This document shows, one piece after another, positions 59,015-64,000 of a stretch of DNA of 64,000 nucleotides. Position numbers and translations under genes: made by a program. This DNA is from Aequorivita todarodis (lineage in GTDB: Bacteria; Bacteroidota; Bacteroidia; Flavobacteriales; Flavobacteriaceae): NCBI RefSeq assembly GCF_028561335.1, contig NZ_JAQQTG010000015.1, positions 3,433 through 67,432 of the forward strand, given 5' to 3'. Below the pieces are notes generated by a model. That model saw nothing but the letters and a program-made list of their open reading frames with translations, was not told where the DNA came from and ran no database searches. Numbering within the stretch: the stretch's first letter is position 1; every line of letters begins with the position of its first letter.

Positions 59015-59521
59015 ATGGACAAAACCGAATTTATTGCTTTAGTAATGCCCTATAAAGATAGGCTCTACCGTTTGGCCAAAAGAATTTTGGTGTCTAAGGA
59101 CGAAGCAGAGGATGCCGTACAGGAAGTGTTTTTGAAACTGTGGAACGGAAAGGAAAATATTGAAAATTATAAGAACCCCGAAGCATTTGCAATCACGATG
59201 ACCAAAAATTATTGTTTGGACCGATTGAAATCGAAACAGGCCTCTAATTTGAAGATCGTTCACAGCAATTATCAAACTTCAGAAAATATTGAAAGGAAAA
59301 TCGAGGCCAATGATGGGGTTGAAATGGTTTTCAGAATTATGGAAACCTTGCCGGAACAACAAAAAATAGTGCTTCAACTGCGGGATGTGGAGCAATTTGA
59401 GTTTTCAGAAATCGCAAAGATGCTGGACAGCAACGAAACAGCAATACGAGTGGCGCTTTCCCGCGCACGGAAAACAGTTAGGGACACAATGATAAAAAAT
59501 TACAATTATGGAATCGGTTAA
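59015..59521 (+). CDS. ECF RNA polymerase sigma factor
   Basis: The product has 168 residues. Region 2: YKDRLYRLAKRILVSKDEAE, DAVQEVFLKLWNGKENIENY, and FAITMTKNYCLDRLKSKQ. Region 4: METLPEQQKIVLQLRDVEQF, EFSEIAKMLDSNETAIRVAL. It heads a four-gene operon with a membrane protein and two DUF4252 proteins, a common Bacteroidota set. The stop lies 14 bp inside the next gene. Confidence 0.93.
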   Translation: MDKTEFIALVMPYKDRLYRLAKRILVSKDEAEDAVQEVFLKLWNGKENIENYKNPEAFAITMTKNYCLDRLKSKQASNLKIVHSNYQTSENIERKIEANDGVEMVFRIMETLPEQQKIVLQLRDVEQFEFSEIAKMLDSNETAIRVALSRARKTVRDTMIKNYNYGIG

Positions 59522-59945
59522 CGTAAAAAAATTACTGGAAGCCTATTTTGAAGGCAACACCAGTCTTGAAGAAGAAAAAAAACTGCAAGACTATTTCACC
59601 AATCAAACGGTTGCGGACGATTTGGTTCAATACCAACCAATCTTTGCAGGGTTGAAAGCCGCAAAAGAGGAACGCTCTAGCAAAGCCTTCACATTACCGG
59701 AAAGCAAACCGAAAACGATCAAAACTTGGTGGTATTCAGCAGCGGCAATTTTGGTGATGGCATTTGGAGCGGGAAGCTTTTACTTTTCGCAACCACATTA
59801 TACGCAGGAAGAAAAGGAAGCCTTAGCTGCTTTTGAAAAGAGCAAAAATGCAATGCTGCTGCTTTCGGAAAATTTAAACAAAGGGGCGGAACAGCTCACG
59901 TTTGTGAAGCAATTTGCGATAACTAAGGATAAGATTTTTGAATAA
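59508..59945 (+). CDS. Anti-sigma factor-like membrane protein
   Basis: The product has 145 residues. The cytoplasmic N-terminus (LEAYFEGNTSLEEEKKLQDY) is like anti-sigma domains of flavobacterial ECF operons, one membrane helix is at about residues 74-93 (WWYSAAAILVMAFGAGSFYF), and the rest is periplasmic. It overlaps the sigma gene by 14 bp, so the two are co-translated. An anti-sigma role is inferred from position. Confidence 0.7.
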   Translation: MESVNVKKLLEAYFEGNTSLEEEKKLQDYFTNQTVADDLVQYQPIFAGLKAAKEERSSKAFTLPESKPKTIKTWWYSAAAILVMAFGAGSFYFSQPHYTQEEKEALAAFEKSKNAMLLLSENLNKGAEQLTFVKQFAITKDKIFE

Positions 59946-59969
59946 AAAAAGGTTGCAGTCGCGGTTTTT

Positions 59970-60145
59970 AGTCTCAGTCTCAGTCGCAGTCGCAGTCGCA
60001 GTCGCAGTTTACAGTAACAATAGTATCCATAGCATCAGCAGAATCCATAGCATCCAATACACCAATAAATAAAAAACAATAGCAATAAATAATAAAAAAT
60101 AGCAATAAACAATAAAAAATAGCAATAAACAATAAATACTAAGCA
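59970..60145. repeat. Stacked low-complexity repeats in front of the DUF4252 gene
   Basis: Three layers follow each other: CAGTCG/CAGTCT hexamers (about seven, 59970-60010), two copies of ATCCATAGCATC (60025-60055), and three 20-bp units of the type AAAAATAGCAATAAACAAT (60070-60140). The last layer runs into the ATG at 60146, whose first codons (with AGCAATA) resemble it. Confidence 0.8.
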
Positions 60146-60685
60146 ATGAAAAAAACAGCAATACTAATAGCACTGGCAATAGCGCCGATGGTTTCTTGGG
60201 CACAGAACGCTTTTGATTCCTTTGAAAACGAAAAAGATGTAACCTCGGTAGTGGTTACAAAAAACATGTTCAAGCTTTTGAGCAAGATGGACCTAAACTC
60301 CTCCGATCCCGAGGCCCAGGCATATCTTAAAATGGTGAATGATCTGGACAACATCAAGATTTTCACGACAGACAACCCCGCGGTAGCAAAACAAATGGAC
60401 GATGCGGTGGCAAAATATATTTCCACTTCCAAGAATTTGGGCGAACTGATGCGCGTGAAGGAAGACGGCAAAAACATTAAATTCTACAGTAAGGAAGGTA
60501 AAAACGATAATTTTGTTAGTGAACTGTTGATGCACCTGGACGGGATGGTTGACGGAAAACCGACCACGGTAATCATGAGCATTACGGGCAATATAGACTT
60601 GAAGCAGATTTCAAAACTTACCGAAGATTTAAAAGTGCCCGGTAGCGATCAGTTGAAGAATATTGACAAAAAGAAAAAGCAGTAA
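60146..60685 (+). CDS. DUF4252 family protein
   Basis: The product has 179 residues with a signal peptide (MKKTAILIALAIAPMVSWA). ENEKDVTSVVVTKNMFKLLS, NLDNIKI-like and NLGELMRVKEDGKNIKFYSK are DUF4252 features. It is periplasmic or surface-associated, of unknown function, and typically lies with ECF sigma factors and a second DUF4252 gene, as here. The next gene starts on the A of its stop (TAATG). Confidence 0.88.
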   Translation: MKKTAILIALAIAPMVSWAQNAFDSFENEKDVTSVVVTKNMFKLLSKMDLNSSDPEAQAYLKMVNDLDNIKIFTTDNPAVAKQMDDAVAKYISTSKNLGELMRVKEDGKNIKFYSKEGKNDNFVSELLMHLDGMVDGKPTTVIMSITGNIDLKQISKLTEDLKVPGSDQLKNIDKKKKQ

Positions 60686-61227
60686 TGATGGCACTTCTAA
60701 AATATTTTATAGCCTTGGTATTGGGCACAATGGCGCTGGTTTCCTGTAGCGACAAATCTCTGCAGAAGTATTTGGTGGAAAAACAGGACGATGATAAATT
60801 TGTGAAAATGGACATTGCAGCCAGCTTGCTTCAAGGAAGAAACAGCAACTTTACGCAGGAAGAGAAGGATATTCTGAATACCATCAAGAAAGTGAATGTG
60901 GTTGCCTATCCCATCATTGAGAATGATACGGCCGATTACGAAATGGAAAGACAACAGTTGAAATCTATCTTGGACCAAGAGCAATACAAAGAATTGACCC
61001 GGATAAAAAGCAACGATTGGGATGCCACTTTAAAATATACCGGGGAGGAGGATGCCATTGATGAAGTAATTGTTTTTGCGAGCGACGATAAGCGCGGCTT
61101 CGCGGTCTTCAGAGTGTTGGGCGAAAATATGCGCCCGGACCAAATGTTGAAATTAATGAAATCTGCCGAGCGCGGCGATTTGGATGTCTCCAAATTTGAA
61201 GGATTCGGCAATATATTTAAAGATTAA
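60685..61227 (+). CDS. DUF4252 family lipoprotein
   Basis: The product has 180 residues with a lipoprotein signal (MALLKYFIALVLGTMALVSC, Cys 21). SDKSLQKYLVEKQDDDKFVK, AASLLQGRNSNFTQEEKDIL and the C-terminal KLMKSAERGDLDVSKFEGFG are diverged DUF4252 elements. It is translationally coupled to the first DUF4252 gene. A terminator follows 20 bp downstream. Confidence 0.85.
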   Translation: MMALLKYFIALVLGTMALVSCSDKSLQKYLVEKQDDDKFVKMDIAASLLQGRNSNFTQEEKDILNTIKKVNVVAYPIIENDTADYEMERQQLKSILDQEQYKELTRIKSNDWDATLKYTGEEDAIDEVIVFASDDKRGFAVFRVLGENMRPDQMLKLMKSAERGDLDVSKFEGFGNIFKD

Positions 61228-61246
61228 ATTAGTTGATTAATAGTTG

Positions 61247-61284
61247 AAAAGGGCTTCTTCCTAGCTAGGTTGAAGCCTTTTTTT
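61247..61284. terminator. Terminator between the DUF4252 genes and purB
   Basis: AAAAGGGCTTC, loop TTCCTAGCTAGGTT, GAAGCCTTTTTTTA. It lies between convergent genes; the T run points to the plus strand. Confidence 0.85.
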
Positions 61285-61297
61285 ATTCCCCAACTCT

Positions 61298-62641
61298 TTA
61301 AATCCCCGTGTAGTTTCCGGGGGTGATGTTTCGCATTTCCTGTTTTACGCTTTCGGGGATTTCCAAGGTTTCAATGAAATTAGCGATGGAAGTTTGGTTA
61401 ATCCTTTCGTTGGTTCGCGTAAGGCCTTTCAGTGCTTCGTAGGGGTTTGGGTAGCCTTCGCGGCGTAGGATGGTTTGCAGTGCTTCAGCAACCACGGCCC
61501 AATTGTTTTCAAGGTCTTCAGCAAATTTTACTTCGTTCAGCAACAATTTGTTCAACCCTTTTAAAGTGGAATGGAACGCAATGAGCGTATGCCCAATAGG
61601 AACCCCAATGTTCCGCAATACCGTGCTGTCCGTAAGGTCGCGTTGCAATCTGCTGATGGGAAGTTTCCCTGAGAGATGCTCAAAAATAGCATTGGCAATA
61701 CCCAGGTTTCCTTCACTGTTCTCAAAATCTATGGGGTTTACTTTGTGTGGCATGGCACTGGACCCTATTTCGCCAGCTTTTATTTTTTGTTTGAAATAAT
61801 CCATAGAGACGTATGTCCAAATATCGCGATCTAGGTCAATCAAAATGTTGTTTATTCTTTTTAGGCAATCAAAAAGGGCGGCCATGTGGTCGTAATGTTC
61901 AATCTGTGTGGTGGGGAAGGACTGGTGGAGGCCTAAAGTTTCCTGTACAAATTTTTTCCCGAAAGCGCGCCAATCGATGTTTGGATACGCTACTTTATGG
62001 GCGTTGAAGTTCCCGGTTGCACCACCAAATTTTGCGGCACTTTTTACATCGTTCATCAAATCAAACTGTTCTTCAATGCGGACCACGAATACTTCAATTT
62101 CTTTTCCCAAACGGGTTGGGGAAGCCGGCTGGCCGTGCGTTCTTGCAAGCATGGAAACCTGCGCCCACTCCTCGGAAAGTGCTTTCAGTTTGTTTTTTAC
62201 CTCTACTAAAAGCGGCACATACACATTGTTTATGGCATCTTTCAAAGATAGTGGAATGGCCGTATTGTTTATATCCTGCGAAGTCAATCCAAAGTGGATA
62301 AACTCTTTGTATTGCTGAAGTTTTAAAGCATCAAATTTTTCTTTGATGAAATATTCAACCGCTTTTACATCGTGGTTGGTAACCTTTTCGATCTCTTTAA
62401 TTTTAATGGCATCCTGAACTGAAAAATTCAAGTAAAGCTCGCGTAATTCATGGAAAAGATTTCTGTTAAAATCCTTCAATTGCGGTAAATCCAGTTCCAC
62501 CAAGGCGATAAAATATTCAATTTCCACCTGCACACGGTACCGTATGAGCGCTTCTTCAGAAAAAAACGGGATCAGGGCTGCGGTTTTTGGGGCGTATCTG
62601 CCATCAATAGGCGAAATGGCTTGTAGAGCATTGGTGTACAT
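61298..62641 (-). CDS. purB: Adenylosuccinate lyase
   Basis: The product has 447 residues. LQAISPIDGRYAPKTAALIP, HFGLTSQDINNTAIPLSLK, ARTHGQPASPTRLGKEIEVF and the signature loop GSSAMPHKVNPIDFENSEGN are all present. It removes fumarate from SAICAR and adenylosuccinate in purine synthesis. The stretch 62642-62892 upstream shows no gene. Confidence 0.97.
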   Translation of the reverse strand: MYTNALQAISPIDGRYAPKTAALIPFFSEEALIRYRVQVEIEYFIALVELDLPQLKDFNRNLFHELRELYLNFSVQDAIKIKEIEKVTNHDVKAVEYFIKEKFDALKLQQYKEFIHFGLTSQDINNTAIPLSLKDAINNVYVPLLVEVKNKLKALSEEWAQVSMLARTHGQPASPTRLGKEIEVFVVRIEEQFDLMNDVKSAAKFGGATGNFNAHKVAYPNIDWRAFGKKFVQETLGLHQSFPTTQIEHYDHMAALFDCLKRINNILIDLDRDIWTYVSMDYFKQKIKAGEIGSSAMPHKVNPIDFENSEGNLGIANAIFEHLSGKLPISRLQRDLTDSTVLRNIGVPIGHTLIAFHSTLKGLNKLLLNEVKFAEDLENNWAVVAEALQTILRREGYPNPYEALKGLTRTNERINQTSIANFIETLEIPESVKQEMRNITPGNYTGI

Positions 62642-62892
62642 GGTTCAAAATTTAAAAGCGCAAAGATACGAAACGCTGTCGAGTTATAAAGGAAGGGTTT
62701 GCTTATTAAATTTGGAGCATTTATATGGTTTGTATTAACGGAATGCCAATAAAATCCCGTTTTAAGATAACGGATAGTTAAAAATAAGGCGGTTCAATAA
62801 ACTTTAAGATTTCATTATAAATATAAGTTTGGTTCGGGTTGTAATTTTAATGGTGAAAAGAAAAATGAATTATTAATTTAAAAAAAATTGTT

Positions 62893-63009
62893 ATGAGCAC
62901 ACAAAATCAAGCCCAGCAAAGGAATCCTCAAAACCAACAACAAAACCAACAGAGGAATCCTCAAAACAGACCACAAAACCAACGTCGTCGTGAAGAGGAA
63001 GAAGAGTAG
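62893..63009 (+). CDS. 38-residue Gln/Asn-rich protein with acidic tail
   Basis: An ATG at 62893 opens a 38-codon frame: MSTQNQAQQRNPQNQQQNQQ, then RNPQNRPQNQRRREEEEE. RNPQN occurs twice because of a duplicated DNA segment. It has no signal. A hairpin and a clear terminator follow directly, so the frame lies in a complete transcription unit. The biased composition makes a homology call impossible; it could be a real small protein or a chance frame in a small RNA. Confidence 0.5.
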   Translation: MSTQNQAQQRNPQNQQQNQQRNPQNRPQNQRRREEEEE

Positions 63010-63052
63010 ATGGTAAGTTTTAAGAATGTGTATCCGGTTTTTGGATACGGCG

Positions 63053-63089
63053 AAACCCCTTAATCAACACAATGAGAAAGGGGTTTCTT
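63053..63089 (+). terminator. Terminator of the Gln/Asn-rich small gene
   Basis: AAACCCCTT, loop of about 16 bases, AAGGGGTTTCTT. A smaller hairpin (GTATCC-GGTTTTT-GGATAC) comes just before it. Confidence 0.8.
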
Positions 63090-63189
63090 ATTGTGGGGAT
63101 ATAAAAAATAGTGAATCAACAAATATATTGAAAATTATGGGTTTTAGGACAAGATTTTAATATTTTGTGTTAATTGAACAGCGTAATTA

Positions 63190-63275
63190 TTGATATTTTG
63201 GCTAAACAGTTGAATACCTACATTTTTTCAACTGCAAAACCCTTCCGGAGCTCGCTGCACGGAAGGGTTTTATAT
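63190..63275 (+). ncRNA. Candidate small RNA with two hairpins
   Basis: CAGTTGAA (63207) pairs with TTCAACTG (63227-63234), then a 12-bp stem AAAACCCTTCCG (63236-63247) pairs with CGGAAGGGTTTT (63260-63271) followed by TATATTT. No open frame of any length is present. The layout (5' hairpin, GC-rich terminator) is that of a small regulatory RNA. The gap 63010-63432 holds only this, the terminator at 63053 and the hairpin at 63397. Confidence 0.5.
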
Positions 63276-63396
63276 TTATGGAAATTTACGGATTCACTTA
63301 AAATACTATTTTAAGTTAATCATTTATCTTTTTGAGTTAAGCAAATTCAGCTTGTTGTTATACATTGGCCTTGTAAAGAATTGCTATGAAGAAGTG

Positions 63397-63434
63397 AAAA
63401 CCCCGGGTCAAATTTTATGTTGACTGGGGTTTTT
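63397..63434. terminator. Hairpin overlapping the AraC-type gene's stop
   Basis: AAAACCCCGGGTCAA pairs with TTGACTGGGGTTTT (one mismatch). On the plus strand it is followed by TATTTG. The last three bases of the AraC-type gene lie in its right arm, so it probably works as terminator for the minus-strand gene. Confidence 0.6.
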
Positions 63435-64000
63435 ATTTGTTCCGCTGTTTTTTCCGAAATTCTGACGGGGAGATGCTGTGTTTTTCCTTGAAAATCTTTG
63501 AAAAATAGCTTTTACTGCTCAAGCCAATGGCGCTTACAATTTCAGAAATACTTAAATCTGTCTTGGTCAATAAGTTATAAGCCGCGTCCAGTCGTGTTTT
63601 TTGCACGTAGTTATTTACCGTTGTACCATACAATTTTTTGAAACCTTGCTGCAGTTTGTTCACGTTCAGACCAGCTTCCCTGGCTAAGATTTCCACCGTT
63701 GGGACATCAGAGATATTGCTTTCAATAAGGCTGGAAATATGGTTTATTTGTTTCAGTTCCGAGGAGCGTAGGAGGGTGCGGCTGCCTTCGTCCTTTTTGT
63801 CATCTTGATATTGCAGGATTTGATGGGTTAAAATCTGGTAGGCCATGCCTTCCAAAAAGAGTTTTCGCGTAAAGTTTTCAGAAGTGAACTCGCGCATCCC
63901 GGTTAAAATATCAGAAATGCTAAGACTGTAGTTTCCACTGTAATAAAAGGCGCCCTTGGCTTTAACATCCTTAAAAAGTTGTTCCAGTTCGTCATCAAGG
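63433..64000 (-). CDS. AraC-family transcription regulator, 5' end outside the window
   Basis: The frame stays open to the window end; about 189 residues are visible, beginning LDDELEQLFKDVKAKGAFYY. The C-terminal double HTH is clear: VEILAREAGLNVNKLQQGFK, KLYGTTVNNYVQKTRLDAAY and SISEIVSAIGLSSKSYFSKI with SPSEFRKKQ. The N-terminal sensor half is mostly missing. The family activates or represses neighbouring genes in response to a ligand. Target genes are unknown from this window. Confidence 0.88.
   Translation of the reverse strand, partial: LDDELEQLFKDVKAKGAFYYSGNYSLSISDILTGMREFTSENFTRKLFLEGMAYQILTHQILQYQDDKKDEGSRTLLRSSELKQINHISSLIESNISDVPTVEILAREAGLNVNKLQQGFKKLYGTTVNNYVQKTRLDAAYNLLTKTDLSISEIVSAIGLSSKSYFSKIFKEKHSISPSEFRKKQRNK

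Overview
The window looks like a chromosomal segment of a Bacteroidota bacterium, most likely family Flavobacteriaceae. This is inferred from gene content (type IX secretion tail, DUF4290, DUF4199, DUF6495, DUF2911, DUF4252, a TIGR03991-type GlmU-like protein, and a CarB without its C-terminal regulatory domain) and from promoters of the TTTG / about 19 bp / TAnnTTTG type in front of rpsF, rpmH and a tRNA gene. Genus cannot be fixed from the sequence alone.

Region 1-3080 is an accessory zone: the 3' end of an AbiC-like abortive infection gene, a GC-rich HTH regulator with two 18-bp palindromes upstream, a REP-associated tyrosine transposase (RAYT) bracketed by about 100-bp REP-like elements, and a small-protein/nucleotidyltransferase pair translationally coupled to a DinB-family gene. 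From 3550 to about 25450 the window is mostly core: rlmH, nadC, yihY, priA, a LytTR regulator, rpsF-rpsR-rplI, an ABC permease, hisS, a tRNA-Met, a class IV aminotransferase, yqgE, a HU gene, fmt, recQ, DUF493, DUF4290 and murA. Inside it sits a set of three overlapping small genes (15137-15955). The murA product carries Asp in place of the usual catalytic Cys. From 25548 to 35800 come a mono-cluster ferredoxin, a photolyase/SRPBCC pair, a DUF2911 protein, an ECF sigma/anti-sigma module, an MsbA-like exporter, a phosphohexomutase and a GT2 glycosyltransferase. From 35984 to 50412 come rpmE2, a GlmU-like enzyme, a peptide-binding lipoprotein, mtaB, a lytic transglycosylase, a TlpA-like protein with one active-site Cys, rpmH (too short for many gene finders), carB, a T9SS cargo and rmuC.

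From 50570 to 57270 lies a vitamin B12 uptake locus: btuF-btuC-btuD on the minus strand and, on the plus strand, a cobalamin riboswitch followed by a BtuB-type TonB receptor and a BtuG-like surface lipoprotein. A GxxExxY gene flanked by inverted CACAAAG arrays lies between the two arms. The last part holds an S41 peptidase, a second ECF sigma operon with two DUF4252 genes and a probable autoregulatory promoter, purB, a Gln/Asn-rich microprotein, a candidate small RNA and a truncated AraC-type regulator.

A recurrent theme is intergenic repeats: 7-bp-phased tracts (CAAATAC, GGTATGA, CCAAATT, TCTAAAA), short palindromes shared between distant sites, and a GTAGAGACGC-type palindrome that supplies the stop codon of an ABC transporter gene. 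The strongest candidates for undescribed biology are the GxxExxY gene with helically phased inverted heptamer arrays, the riboswitch that carries a dispersed palindrome in a peripheral helix, and the overlapping small-gene set at 15137-15955.
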